Source of the DNA: Saprospiraceae bacterium
GTDB taxonomy: Bacteria > Bacteroidota > Bacteroidia > Chitinophagales > Saprospiraceae
Direction: 5' to 3'
Assembly: GCA_016714085.1 (NCBI GenBank)
Contig: JADJNW010000015.1
Location: 62,001 to 126,000, forward strand
Length of the DNA: 64,000 nucleotides
Shown piece by piece: positions 7,972 through 21,400 of the stretch. The notes under the pieces were generated by a model. The model worked only from the letters and a program-made list of their open reading frames with translations. It had not been told where the DNA came from and made no database searches. Both the position numbers and the translations under genes were made by a program. Position 1 is the first letter of the stretch. The number at the start of each line of letters is the position of its first letter.

Positions 7972-10900
7972 ATGAGACCTTTTTACACTCCTTGTTTGCG
8001 CGTGATTTTTGCGATAGTGCTTTCTTCCTTCGGATTCAGCGCTTTTGCGACCACATTCACTGTTACTAATCTGCTCGATTCGGGTGCGGGTTCTCTGCGC
8101 CAGGCAATTATCGATGCGAATGCTGCGGGTGCTGGGCCGCATTCAATTGTATTTTCTGCATCAGGCATTATTCCGATTGGATCACCGCTTCCAGCCATTA
8201 CCAATGCTGATATCACAATAGATGGCGGTAATAATATTACAGTCGATGCACAAGGCGGTAATATTAACAGGGATATTTTTACACTTAATAATGGTGCTAA
8301 TAATACTATTATTAAAAATATTACACTTGAAGGAACAGGTACGGAAGCCATACAAATCAATGGCAACCTGACTGGAGTGACGATTGAAAATGTAATTATT
8401 CAAAGCAAGAATGGTGGCGAATGTAATTGTGTGAATCACGGTATTTACGTGGGTGGTACAGCTACGGATATGACCATCACCGATGTCACCATCAAAGACC
8501 TCCAATATGGGACTACCTGGGGAGTACGCTTCTTGAAAACCGTTACCAATCTTGAGATAGACGGCTTAGTGGTAGAAGATAATGGTGGAGGCGACAGCCG
8601 TGGTATTCAATTTCAAGGCGTCGTAAATAACGCCGATATTCTGAATACCATTATTGATATGGATGATAAGAATTCAGGGAATGACGGTAATTACGGGATT
8701 TATTTTAATACCACTACAACGGACGTTACCATCAATAACCTCACTGTAAGCGATGCTGAAGTCTATAGCCTTTACTTTGGTGGTGTGGCGACCAATCCTA
8801 CCATTGAAAACTCCACTTTCGATAATATGGTGGGCGGCACTGCATATCCTATGATTCGATTTAATAATACGGTAAATAATCTGGATATTGATAATATTAC
8901 TGTAAATGCTGATTTAAATGGTTCTACAAATGATCATCAGTACGGTATTTACTTTAATGGCGCGGTACAGACGGCCAGTATTATTAATTCCGATTTTATT
9001 GAAGCGGACATAGCAGGGATTTGGTTCAATGGCACGAATAAAGATAATATTACGATTAGTGGCAATACGTTTACCAGAAATGGTAGTGGTGCGGATGCTC
9101 AGGGCGGCTTGATTTTTACGAATACTCGTAATACTACTTCCGATGTGGGGCCTGTTTTGGTGCAAAGCAATACTTTTTTTGCCAATAATGGCGAAGCAAT
9201 CGGCGTCTATCCTGGTAATGCTGTAAGTTATGTAATACCTAATTTTACGATTACGGATAATACCATTTATAATACAAAATCGAATTATGGTGCTATTAAT
9301 GTTCAATACGTTGATAAAATTAATATCACAGATAACAGCATTTATAATAACCGCGGTAGAGGAATTGAATTGACATATAGCGGCAACTGTAATTACCAGA
9401 GTCCGAATGTGCCAACAATTGTCTCTTCCACGCCGACAATGAGCGGATACGATGTCGTCATTACCTTGCCCAGTATTTGCGCGACGGGCTGCGATGTGGA
9501 AGTATTTGTAACCAAACCACAATATTATGGCGTAGGTGGCGAAGTTTATGTGACTACACTCATGGGCGCCACCAGTGGAACCAATACCTATTCTATTGCT
9601 TGTATGGATGCTCTATGCACCAGCGCTCCTTATGGCGTTTGGACGGCCAATCTCAAAGTGACCAGTAAAAACTGCGGTACTTCAGAATTCAGTAATAAAC
9701 TGGCGGTGCAACCCAATGGCCCAGCCTGCGTGAGCAGTGGTATCAAGCTTTGGCTTAGAGCGGATTTGGGTTTGTATAATCAGGATTTAGATGTGCCTTA
9801 TGCTGACGGTCAGACCGTTGGATTCTGGGAAGAATTCAGTGGAGGTGGTGGTCCTTCCAGTAATTATCGACATTCCGCTTCTTATATTCAGCTATCAGGG
9901 ATGAACTTTAATCCGGTAGTGCAGCAACCGCGCCTGCAAGGTAGCTCTGGTTCGGTTGATTGGATGACGACAGCAAATACAACTACTGTAGCAGTGATGA
10001 ATCCTGGCAATACTGCAAGTGGAACGCGCTTATTTTCAACCAGATATAGTAGTTATGACTATGATGATAATCGAGAAATGCTGGTTTTCTATCGAACCGG
10101 TAACAATATTCATTCTTATCGAGGGAGAACTTTACTCCAGCCCGGTGCTACCAATGCCTTTAATAGTCCGGGTGTTTTTTCAGCGGTAACAACTGCTTCC
10201 AATTACTCTATGAAATACAATGGTACCAATCTTGGAAGTACCAATTATAGCAAAGGAACTTTGAACGCCAGAACATGGACGATGGGTTTGGGGGCAGCTC
10301 CTGGTTGGTGCTGCGGCTCAGGGGCTAATGTACTTTTCCCAGAGGTGATTACTTATAATCGAGAACTTAATGCCACTGAATTGCAAAAAGTTCACACGTA
10401 TTTGGCTGTAAAGTATGGCGTTACTTTAACTCAGGATTACATTGCCAGCAATGACGCCACTTGGTGGAGTATTTCAGGTAATACAGGTTACAATAATGGC
10501 ATTGCGGGCTTGGCGCGCGATGATTGCTCGATTTTTGAACAAAAGCAATCAAAGTCGGAGAGTATGGATGATGTAGTGACCATTGCAGTAGGGGATTCGA
10601 TTGCAAGCAACAACATTGAGAATGAGACTTCAATTCCTGCTAATTCCTCTGCATTTATTTGGGGAAATAATAATTTAACAACGGCATTCGACGAAATTTT
10701 TGTCAATCCTTATGCTGATAGCCGAATGAAGCGCGTTTGGCGCGTGCGAAACACCGCTTGGACAGATCAGAATATTACCGTTTGTCTGGAAAAAGGCAAT
10801 TCTAATAAAACGCTGATTATCAGTAATTCAGACCCGACTTTTGCGACGGTGACGCATTTCTTCCCTTTGAATAACGATGGATGTGTGACGGTCAATTCCT

Positions 10901-12468
10901 CTAACTTCGTAGATGGAGCTTATTTCACATTTTCCAATCAAGTGGTTGGCCCTAACTGCGCTACGACAGGCATTCGCCTCTGGCTGCGCGGTGATATTGG
11001 CTTTACGGCAGGTGCTAATCCTTGGGTAGATTTTAGTGGTTATGATGTGGTTAATACAGTTAACGGCAGTGTAGCTGCTGGCACAATGAATTACAATACT
11101 GCGGCTGATTTTCCTGGCAACAGGGCTTATGACATTGCTTTGAATATCAATCCTACTGTTAATGACCCAATCACGGTTTACACCGTTTATGAAGCAGATG
11201 CTTTATCCAGAGATCTCTGGGGTAATGATAACGGTGGCTGGGATAGATTCCAACGGATGTATGAAATAGGAGGCAACGGTACAGGACCCGATTATGTAGG
11301 TGGTAACGTAACTGGGCGAACCATTATCAATGGAGCAGTATTGGATGATGGACCAACGAATGGCTCTTACGTGTATATTGATGGCAAACAAGTACTACAG
11401 TTTACAAATGCTAATTCTAATGGAGGTTTAACAAAACTTTATTTAGGCGATATCAATGGTGGCGGTCATTTCGATGGGCGCATCGGTGAATTTGTCATTT
11501 ACCAGGGCGCTTTGGATGCGACGACGCGCAATAAGGTAGAATCTTATTTGGCAATTAAATATGGCGTCACACTCGATCAATCGGCCGGAAGCGGTGGTAC
11601 GAATTATGTGGACAGCGATGGCGATCCTTATTGGAATGCGGATGGATCCGATATTTATGAGCATGACATTGCTGGTTTGGGGCGCGACGATTGTACCGAT
11701 TTGTACCAAAAACAATCGAAATCTGTCAATGATGATGCATTAGTCAGTTTTGCCTTGGGGGATGAGTTCATGACGAATAACAACCTCAATGTCAATACAA
11801 TAACCACAGATCAATCTTTCTTTGTATGGGCAAATAATAATTTGACAATCAGTTTTGATCAAAACCTCAGTGCGCCGAATATTACCTCAACGGTACGGAT
11901 GGCAAGGATTTGGCAAGTACAAAAGACGAGTTGGACGGATCAAGTAGTCACGCTTTGCTTTAGCGGTGATGCGACGAATACGAACTTGCTCATCAGCGCC
12001 GATCCGACTTTTGCCACTGGCGTGGAAGAATTGGTTTTGGATGAAAGCACAGGATGTGTTGGTTTGAATACTTCGCTGATTGCTGATAATGCTTATTTGA
12101 CTTTTGCCAAAGAATTTAAAGGCCCTGCTTGTGTGAATGCTGGTATTAAGGTATGGTTGAGAGGTGATCAGGATTTAAATGAGAGTGGCTCGATTGTAAC
12201 AACCTGGCTGGATCAGAGTGGTAATGACAATACACCTGCAACAGTTGGTACTCCAGATTATGATGCAACTTCAATGAATTTTAATCCGGGGGTCTCCTTG
12301 GAAGGGGTTAGTACGAATGAATATTTCAATTTTGGCAATATAGCATACGGTTATACCCAGGGGCAGGCATTTATTGTTACTGCCCAACACAATATTGATA
12401 TTGTAAGTGGTCAGAAACAGGGCATTGGCGGATTGGCGGTAATTATAATTCTCACCTGGTATGGGTAA
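7972..12468 (+). CDS. Giant protein 1, frame segment A: beta-helix head and units 1-3
   Basis: Open segment carrying the signal peptide, the beta-helix head, repeat units 1 and 2 and the start of unit 3. The reading frame is true up to about 12425; the last residues (GIGGLAVIIILTWYG) are out of frame. The paralogous stretch near 38370 reads GLWRIGG, which places a missing T in GGCATTGGCGG. The ATG at 7921 is upstream of the signal peptide and is not preferred. Confidence 0.75.
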   Translation: MRPFYTPCLRVIFAIVLSSFGFSAFATTFTVTNLLDSGAGSLRQAIIDANAAGAGPHSIVFSASGIIPIGSPLPAITNADITIDGGNNITVDAQGGNINRDIFTLNNGANNTIIKNITLEGTGTEAIQINGNLTGVTIENVIIQSKNGGECNCVNHGIYVGGTATDMTITDVTIKDLQYGTTWGVRFLKTVTNLEIDGLVVEDNGGGDSRGIQFQGVVNNADILNTIIDMDDKNSGNDGNYGIYFNTTTTDVTINNLTVSDAEVYSLYFGGVATNPTIENSTFDNMVGGTAYPMIRFNNTVNNLDIDNITVNADLNGSTNDHQYGIYFNGAVQTASIINSDFIEADIAGIWFNGTNKDNITISGNTFTRNGSGADAQGGLIFTNTRNTTSDVGPVLVQSNTFFANNGEAIGVYPGNAVSYVIPNFTITDNTIYNTKSNYGAINVQYVDKINITDNSIYNNRGRGIELTYSGNCNYQSPNVPTIVSSTPTMSGYDVVITLPSICATGCDVEVFVTKPQYYGVGGEVYVTTLMGATSGTNTYSIACMDALCTSAPYGVWTANLKVTSKNCGTSEFSNKLAVQPNGPACVSSGIKLWLRADLGLYNQDLDVPYADGQTVGFWEEFSGGGGPSSNYRHSASYIQLSGMNFNPVVQQPRLQGSSGSVDWMTTANTTTVAVMNPGNTASGTRLFSTRYSSYDYDDNREMLVFYRTGNNIHSYRGRTLLQPGATNAFNSPGVFSAVTTASNYSMKYNGTNLGSTNYSKGTLNARTWTMGLGAAPGWCCGSGANVLFPEVITYNRELNATELQKVHTYLAVKYGVTLTQDYIASNDATWWSISGNTGYNNGIAGLARDDCSIFEQKQSKSESMDDVVTIAVGDSIASNNIENETSIPANSSAFIWGNNNLTTAFDEIFVNPYADSRMKRVWRVRNTAWTDQNITVCLEKGNSNKTLIISNSDPTFATVTHFFPLNNDGCVTVNSSNFVDGAYFTFSNQVVGPNCATTGIRLWLRGDIGFTAGANPWVDFSGYDVVNTVNGSVAAGTMNYNTAADFPGNRAYDIALNINPTVNDPITVYTVYEADALSRDLWGNDNGGWDRFQRMYEIGGNGTGPDYVGGNVTGRTIINGAVLDDGPTNGSYVYIDGKQVLQFTNANSNGGLTKLYLGDINGGGHFDGRIGEFVIYQGALDATTRNKVESYLAIKYGVTLDQSAGSGGTNYVDSDGDPYWNADGSDIYEHDIAGLGRDDCTDLYQKQSKSVNDDALVSFALGDEFMTNNNLNVNTITTDQSFFVWANNNLTISFDQNLSAPNITSTVRMARIWQVQKTSWTDQVVTLCFSGDATNTNLLISADPTFATGVEELVLDESTGCVGLNTSLIADNAYLTFAKEFKGPACVNAGIKVWLRGDQDLNESGSIVTTWLDQSGNDNTPATVGTPDYDATSMNFNPGVSLEGVSTNEYFNFGNIAYGYTQGQAFIVTAQHNIDIVSGQKQGIGGLAVIIILTWYG

Positions 12469-15400
12469 ATGAACTGGGTTATGAAAGCTTCGGTAATAAT
12501 AACCGGATAGATGGGTTTGCAACTCCAGAGGGAACGAATATTCCGCATATTTATAGTGCCAGCCAGTCTAATACCAACAGTGCAAAGCTTTTCTGGAATA
12601 ATAAAACCATTCATAGCAGTACCCGCACTACTTACTTCCCGAATGAACCCGTATGGCTTGGGAATTCCAGAGCTGGCTACCGCTACAAGGGTGATATTAC
12701 AGAATTTATTTTATATAATCGGGCATTAAGCAATACTGAAATTCAACAAATTAACTCTTACCTCTCGCTTAAATATGGTATTACACTTGATCAAACTACA
12801 CCAACCGATTACCTTGCAAGCGATGGCATGACCACCATGTGGAAAGCTACTGATAATGTTGGATTTGGTCAGGATATTGCCGGTATTGGTTTGGATCAGT
12901 GTACCGATTTACACCAAAAACAATCCAAATCGGTCAATAGCGACGCCTTGATTACCATGGCAGTCGGCGACTCTGTAGCCTCCAGCAATGCTACTAATAT
13001 CAATGAAGTGCTGGTGGATAATACCTTCCTGGTATGGAGCAATAATGGAGCTTCTACAGTGATCGACCAATCGGTTAGCAAAATGGGCATCAATTCTACC
13101 ATGCGAATGTCCCGCATCTGGAAAGTGGACAAGAGCGACGAGTGGAGCGATATAGACATTACTATTTGCATACCACAAATGGGCGAACGCTATCTCTTGA
13201 TTGATAAGAATAGCACTGGATTTGACGATGACGCCAATACGGTAGAATATCGCTTCGATTTTGCGAAAAGCTGTGTCACGATTAATTCTTCCGAATTGCC
13301 CGACGGCGCGTATTTCACGCTCAGTACCAAAATTAGTGGCCCGGCTTGTGTGGATAATGGCATCCAAAACTGGCTACGTGCTGATTATGGCACAGGCATC
13401 ACGACACAGGGTGGTACGGTGAGTAGCTGGATTGATTTCTCCGGCAATGCTAATAATGCTACTGGTACGGGCGACCCATCTTATGATGTCACCAATGCAA
13501 TCAACTTCAATCCAGTCATTTATTACGATGGCAGTGATGCGCATAATCTGGCGAATTCTGTCGTCGGCAATTATTCCATTTTTACGATTTCCAGAATGGA
13601 AGGACCTGACAATCAACGGGTTTTTCAGTCACAGACTGGTAATGTATTGATGGGTTATCATGCTGGCACGGAAGATGATTTATACTTGAATGGTTGGTTG
13701 AATAACTCCGCAAAGGCTGCTACCACAGATGTTAATATGTATTCGCTACAAAGAACAACTGCGAGCAATGCTTATGAATTCCGGGGTGAAGGGAATGTTA
13801 TCAAATCCGGTACGGGGTCTCAAAATGTCACCTGGAAAATGAACATCGGCGGTACGCTCACTTATAATGAGGCTTCTCGGGTGTATGTTGCCGAGGTTGC
13901 TATATACGATGAAGATTTGCCTGCTGCCGATGTACAAAAAATTGAATCCTATCTGGCGATCAAATATGGTTTAACCCTTTCTACCGATAGCGATGGCGAC
14001 AATATTGCGCTGGAAACGACCCCGATCAACGAAGGCGATTATGTGGATAGCGACGGTAATGTGATTTGGGATGCTTCTGCAAATAGCACTTACCACAATG
14101 ACATAGCTGGTATCGGACGAGATGATTGTACCGAATTATACCAAAAACAATCCAAATCAGCCAACAGTGATGCTTTAGTAACGATGGCGCTGGGCGATGA
14201 GGTGCAACCTATCAATGAGAATAATGATTTCACGATCAATATTGATCAGACCTTCCTGGTTTGGGGTAATAATAATGGATCAACAGAATTCAGTACTGCC
14301 CTCAATGGGACAGAAGCTACCGCACGTATATCTCGGGTCTGGAAGGTAGATAAATCGGCAACTTGGGAAGATACAGAAATCTTTATTTGCTTTGATAATC
14401 AGGATGATCTTTCCTTCCTTGTAGTGAATAATACCGATCCAAACTTTGCCACCATTGATGCGGAGCATCGACTAGATGCGAATGGTTGTGTGAATATACT
14501 ATCTTCTGATTTGCCGGATGGCGCTTATTTCACAATCGGTCGGGAATTATATGGCCCCGCTTGTGTAAATGCGGGTATTCAAGCATGGTATCGAGCTGAT
14601 GGTGGTGGCTCAAGTAGTTCCGAGTGGAACGATGTGAGTAATAATAACCAACATACTACCGGAGGCACTACTTTGGCATACACTGGTGCAGAATCTGATG
14701 CTATCAACTTTAATGCTGGCTTCCGTTTCGATGGTAATGATCGCTATAACTTGCCTACTACTACTAATTTGGGATTAAATGGAACTGGAAATTATTCTGT
14801 CTTTAGTGTAGCTAGACCTTATGACACTGGCGTACGGACGATTTTAGGCCGGAATACCTCCGGAACAAATCAGTTCGTATATGCTTACAATGGAGGCAAT
14901 GTTCAAGTATTTGTCGGTGGTGGTGGCGGTACTTGTGCACCGACGGCACCAGGGGCTGGGGCGAATGAAGTCACCTTGGGTGCGGTAGTCCGATCAAGTG
15001 GTATGGCTACAGCCTATACGGATGGATTAGCGGGGAGTAATGTTACTTGCACTGCCAATTTTGACGCTGATCCGCTTTCTATTGGCTATCGTTACAACAA
15101 CTACTTTTACGGTGTAATGTCTGAAGTTGTAGTTTACAATCGCGCACTCAGTAATGATGAGGTTAGGCGAGTAAATTCTTACTTAGCACTAAAATATGGG
15201 GTTACACTTGATCAAACTACTCCAACTGACTATCTCGCCAGCGATGGTGTAACCAAAATGTGGACAGCTGCTGATAATAGTGGTTATGGTAGTGACATCG
15301 CTGGGATTGGTCGAGACGACTGTACGCAATTGAATCAAAAACAATCCAAATCAGCCAATAGCGACGCTTTGATCTCCATGGCTTTAGGCGCTACTTTTGA

Positions 15401-18400
15401 AACAGATAATGCCAGCAATATTGAAACAATCAATAATGATAAATCCTTCTTAGTCTGGAGTAATAATAATCTGGCTACGACCTTTACAGAAAGTGTTTCC
15501 CTGAGTGGTATTGGCTCTACCATGCGTACGGCGCGTGTTTGGAAAGTCGATAAATCCAGTAATTGGTCGGATCAGGATATCACGATTTGCATCAGCCAAA
15601 GCGGTGAACGCTACTTACTCATTGATTCGGAAACCGATGCAGGCGACGGTATTTTCAATGAAGTGGCGAATGTAACGGAGTATGTACTGGATGTAAGCAC
15701 TGGTTGCGTAACGATCAACAGCGCTGACCTGCCGGATGGCGCTTATTTTACTTTAGGCCTCAAGATAGCTGGCCCGGCTTGTGTGGATTCGGGCATCGAA
15801 ATGTGGTTAAGAGGAGATTATAGTGCGACTGGTGCACAGTGGACAGATTATAGCGGTAATAATATTAAAGCTACTCAAGCTACAGCTGGCTCTCAACCTA
15901 CACTAAATACAAGTGCGATTAATTTCAATCCTGGGCTCAGTTTTGATGGAAATGACTTTATGGATTTTGGTAGCAACTTAGGAATAACGGGAACGAATGC
16001 ATATACCTTATTCTCTGTAACTCTTTGGAATTCAGGCAATGGAGTTATAGGATATAAGGATGCTTGTGATGGATTTCTGTATCGGAGTGATTATGTGGGG
16101 GTAGGTGTATGTAATAATGGTGCTGCTTCTGTAACATCAACGATGGCAACAGCAGGTCTTCCTTATACTTCTACGGTGAGTCGTTCGGGTAGTAACTATA
16201 ATTTGTATTATAATGGTGGTGGCAAAGTAACTGCCACAAACGCTACTTCTATTCCTAGTCGTAACTTATCCTTGGGTGTCCATTCTACTGGAAGGCACAA
16301 TGGGATACTTGCAGAAGTTATTAAGTATAATCGAGCATTAACGGATATGGAGGTACAGCAAGTAAATTCGTATTTGTCACTAAAATATGGCATTACCCTC
16401 AATCAATCCGCAGTTAGCGGAGGTACGGACTACCTCGCCAGCGATGGTGTCGCCTACTGGACTGCCGACGCTACCGATACTTACGAGCATGATATTGCTG
16501 GTATTGGGCGCGATAGCTGTACCGATTTGCATCAAAAACAATCCAAATCCGTGAATACGGATGACATTGTAACGATGGCATTGGGCGATGAAGTCGCAGC
16601 CAGCAATGTGGCTAATATGAATACCATTCCAACCGATAAATCCTTCCTGGTATGGGCGAACAATAACGGCAATTTTGACTTTGGTGCGGATGCTACAGGT
16701 GTCAATGCTACCGCTCGTATGAATCGCGTTTGGCGGGTGCAGAAAACTGCCAACTGGGAGGATCAAACCATCACAATGTGCTTTGGTTCAGGTGCTTATA
16801 ATGATACAGAATATCTAATTATTAGCAATGCTGATCCATTGTTCGGAACAGTAGATATTGAACATCAATTAGATGGTAATGGATGCGTATCATTTGACTC
16901 TGGCGAACTGCCGGATGATGCTTATTTTACTTTGGGTAGAGCACTTCGCGGGCCTGCTTGCGTAAATGGCGGTGTCAAACTTTGGCTGCGCGCGGATGAT
17001 GTTGCAATTGGAAATTTGGTCAATGCTTTAGGTTGGAGCGATTATTCCAATAATGAAAATGATTTCACCACGGTGGTCAGCGATCCAGCGAATATCAGTG
17101 GTAGTTTGAATTACAACAATTATGTGGAGTTTGATAGTGGCGATAGACTGGATAAAGCTAGTATTTCCTCAGCGTTCACTGCAGGCGAAGTATTCATTGT
17201 ACAACAAACTGCAGCGGATGGTGGTCATGGTTTCTATTTTGGCGGCACTGCCAATAGTGCCTGGAACGCTGTAAGTGATGATATATACGAAAACTTTGGC
17301 TCAAGCGCGAATCGAATTGGCTGGGATGTAAATACGGGCACAATTGTAGATACCTATACAGGTCTGATGACAATTCCAAATGCCAATATTGAACTTACCA
17401 ATTGGAATCTATATAATGTTTCTGCTGCCACCAACGACTGGCGTGCTTATCTCAATGGCTTTACCTCTGCTAAAATTAGTAGTGGTATTACGCCAGCCTT
17501 CCCAGGTGCAAATAATTATATAGGCTTTGGTGGAGCTACTTATCTGAATGGCAATATCTCCGAGGTAGTCTTGTACAGTCGCGCACTCACAGATGCGGAG
17601 CGCCAGAAAGTGCAGTCTTATCTTTCGATCAAATATGGTATCACGCTTTCCGGCGATACCGATGGAGATGGCAGCGCCTTTGAAACAGGTGCATTTAATG
17701 AAGGCGATTATGTCGCTTCCAATGATGCAGTATTCTGGGATGCTTCTGCAAACAGCACATATCATAATGACATCGCCGGTATCGGTCGAGATAGTTGTAC
17801 TGGCTTATTGCAAAAGCAATCTGCCTCTATCAATACAGGATCGGTGGTACGTATGGCTTTGGGTGATGCCTTTGAAGTGGATAATATTTCCAATACCTCC
17901 ACCATTACTGCCGATCGTTCCTTCCTCCTTTGGGGTAGCAATGGCATGGCTACTACCTTTGGAACGGCTGTAGATTATAGTACCACGAATATGTACAACT
18001 CCACCGTACGGATGAACCGTGTTTGGAAAGTACAAAAAACCAACTGGACGGATCAGAATATTACGCTTTGTTTCAATCAGTCTGGCGAACGTTACCTGCT
18101 GGTGGATGAAGATGGCGGCTCATTTGAAGATGATGCTAATACCAAAGAATATTCGCTCAACTTCACAACAGGCTGTATTACTTTCAGTTCTAGTAGCCTG
18201 CCCAATGGCGCTACCTTCACATTGGCTACGAAAATTACAGGCCCAGCCTGCGTGAATACTGGGATTCAGCTTTGGTTGAGAGCGGATTATGGCGCGACAG
18301 GAACACAATGGACAGATTTTAGTGGTAATCAAAACACCATGTTAAGCAATACGGGCGCGATTGGGTATAATACTTCGGGAATCAACTATAATCCTTCCTA

Positions 18401-21400
18401 TACTTTTACCAGCGATAACTTCAGACGCGACGATTTACTTGCGTCAGATGGCAATGGTACAATTATTTTTGTTGGTTTCAAAACTGTGAATAGTGGCTGG
18501 GATACTGGTATTGGATTTGGTGTGGATGGAGATGATCCACTTTTAGGCACGAATGGCAGTAATTTTAGTTTCTTTCAAGATTCAGAAAATCCTGATCCTG
18601 TTTATTCAATTAGTACAATAGATTTGAATCGTCCATATGTTTTTGGTGCTGATTGGATCAACGAAGCAAATGCAGGAGTAGGTATGGATATGAGATTGGA
18701 TGGCAGAGCGGAGACCCAAGTTAATAATGTTTCCAGTGTAGGCGCAGAATTTTCAATTGGTTCTCAATATGACAATGGAGAATATTGGGATGGGGACATT
18801 GCAGAAGCAATTGTTTACGACCGTAAGATTTCAGCAGATGAATACCAACGGGTGGAGTCTTACCTCGCCCTAAAATACGGCATCACCCTTAGTGTACCAA
18901 TGGCTAATGCCGATTACGACTACGTCAGCTACGATGGTAGTAGTGAAGTAGTGATGTGGAGCGCGGTAGATAATTTTGGTTACCACAATGATATTGCAGG
19001 TATTGGACGAGAAGATTGCACCGAATTGCACCAGCGACAGTCCAAATCAGTAAACGGCGATGATCCTGTCACCATTGCGATGGGAGATGCGGTAGCTGCT
19101 ACCAATGCCACCAATCCGAATGATGTCGGCACAGATCGTACCTTCCTGGTATGGGGTAATAATGACGGCGTGCTTGATTTCCTAGATGATGTGGAAGGTG
19201 CTACCAATGCCACTGCTCGTCTGGATCGTATCTGGAAAGTGGACAAGAGCGCCACTTGGCAGGATGATGGCATTACGATTTGCTTTACTTCGACTTATGC
19301 CGATCAGTATTTATTAATTGATAATGATGCAGACTTTAGTTCTGTATCTACCGAAGCAGTATTGGATGCGAATGGATGCGCTTCGATTAGTTCATCAGCA
19401 TTGATGGATGGCGCTTATTTCACTGTGGGTAAAGCTCTGATGGGGCCTGCTTGTGTGGATGGCGGTATCAGGCTGTGGCTACGCGGAGATATAGGTGTAA
19501 CCGATGCTTCAAGCATTATTAGTCAATGGAATGATCAAAGTGGAAATGGAGGCCATGTAACACCAGTTGCCGCTACCAAAGAACCGCTAGTGTTTACAGG
19601 CAATGCGACGACTAATTATAATCCTTCTTTGACATTTGACGGGGTCAATGACGAATTGTACAATACGACTTACGATCCTTGGTCTGCTAATACGGACGGA
19701 ACTGTTTTTGTTAGCTTTAAATCAAGAGCAACCAATGTAAGGAAATTCTTTAGCATTGGTGCTGACGGTGACGACCCTGCTTTTGGCGTGGACGGCGCAG
19801 CAGCCAATGGGCTTCGAGTATTTCATGATGCATCTGTTCCTACCAGTATCACTTCTACGGATGCATATATAGACGATCAATCTACAGTAGGTGCATTTAC
19901 TTGGGCAACGGGCGCAAATCAAGGCATTGAAATACGCACCAATGGCAAGTCATTCGTAAATGCTACGGTAGATATGGTGACCTTTGATCCTACTGATATG
20001 TTTATTGGTAGTTCTGATGCTGCTGAATTCTGGCTCGGAGAAATCAATGAAGTGGTAGTTTACAATAGGAAATTATCTGCCACAGAGATTCAAAAAGTAG
20101 AATCCTACCTTGCCTTGAAATACGGTACAACTCTGGATCAAACGACAAACACGGATTACCTTGCCAGTGATGATTCAAAAATGTGGGAGAATGATAATGA
20201 CGGCTTCGAGCATGATATTGCTGGTCTTGGCAAAGATGAATGCACTGGTTTGCATCAGAAACAATCTTCATCGGTCAATGCAGATGACGTGGTCACTTTC
20301 GCTATGGGTGATGCCTTAGCTGCTACCAATGCTGATAATGCTAATGCAGTGACGAATGACTTATCCTTCTTCACTTGGGCAAATGACAATGGCAATACGG
20401 ATGTCTTCTCTACGATGGTCACCGCAGCGAATGCCGAATTGCGTATGGCTCGTATCTGGAAAGTGGATAAATTCAACTGGGAAGATCAGGATATTACGAT
20501 TTGTTTTGATGGGCAAATTGGGGAGCGTTATCTCTTAATCGACAATAATAGCGCGACTTTAGCCAGCATTGACCAGGAAATTGCACTTGATCCATTAACA
20601 GGCTGTGCGACGTTTAGTTCGCTTGAATTAGGGCATGGCTACTATTTCTCTTTGGGTACCAAAATTCTTGGCCCAGGCTGTGCAGATAATGCAGATATTT
20701 TGACTTGGCTTCGTGCCGACTACGGTGCTACACCTGCGCAATGGAATGATTTTAGCGGTCGCACGACGCACGCTACTTCTGTCAATCAGCCAGTAGCGGG
20801 TAGTATCATGAATTTCAATCCTGCGATGGATTTTGAAGGGACTGATTTTTATACATTTGCAGGGTTAGATATTAACTATACCGTCACTGATCGGGATCCG
20901 ATCACTGTTCTTACTATTTATCAACCTGATGTAACTGGTCGCGGGGTTTGGGGTAATGATAACGCCGGTTTTGACCGGTTCTTAAATACAGATGTGGTCA
21001 GTGATGGCAATGCTAATGCGGCTTATTCCGGTGGTAATACAGTTGGGCAAATCACTTTAGTTACCTCTATTATGGATGAAGGCGCAGCGAGTGGCTCATT
21101 TGTTTTTGCGGATGGTCAACGTACACTCACCTTTACTCAATCCGGATCAGGAGGTGGTATTACAGGCACTTATCTAGGTGATAATAATGGTACAAATGCT
21201 GCTAATTCGGCTTTTGACGGTCGTATCGCTGAGTTTGCGGTGTATCGAGGCGCTTTGACCGATGCGCAACGCCAGCAGGCAGAGTCTTACCTCGCTTTGA
21301 AATATGGTATAACGCTCAGCACGGATAATAATGGCAACAGTACCGCATTAGAAGTAATCAGCGGCAGCATTACAGAAGGGGGATTATGTCGCAAGCGACG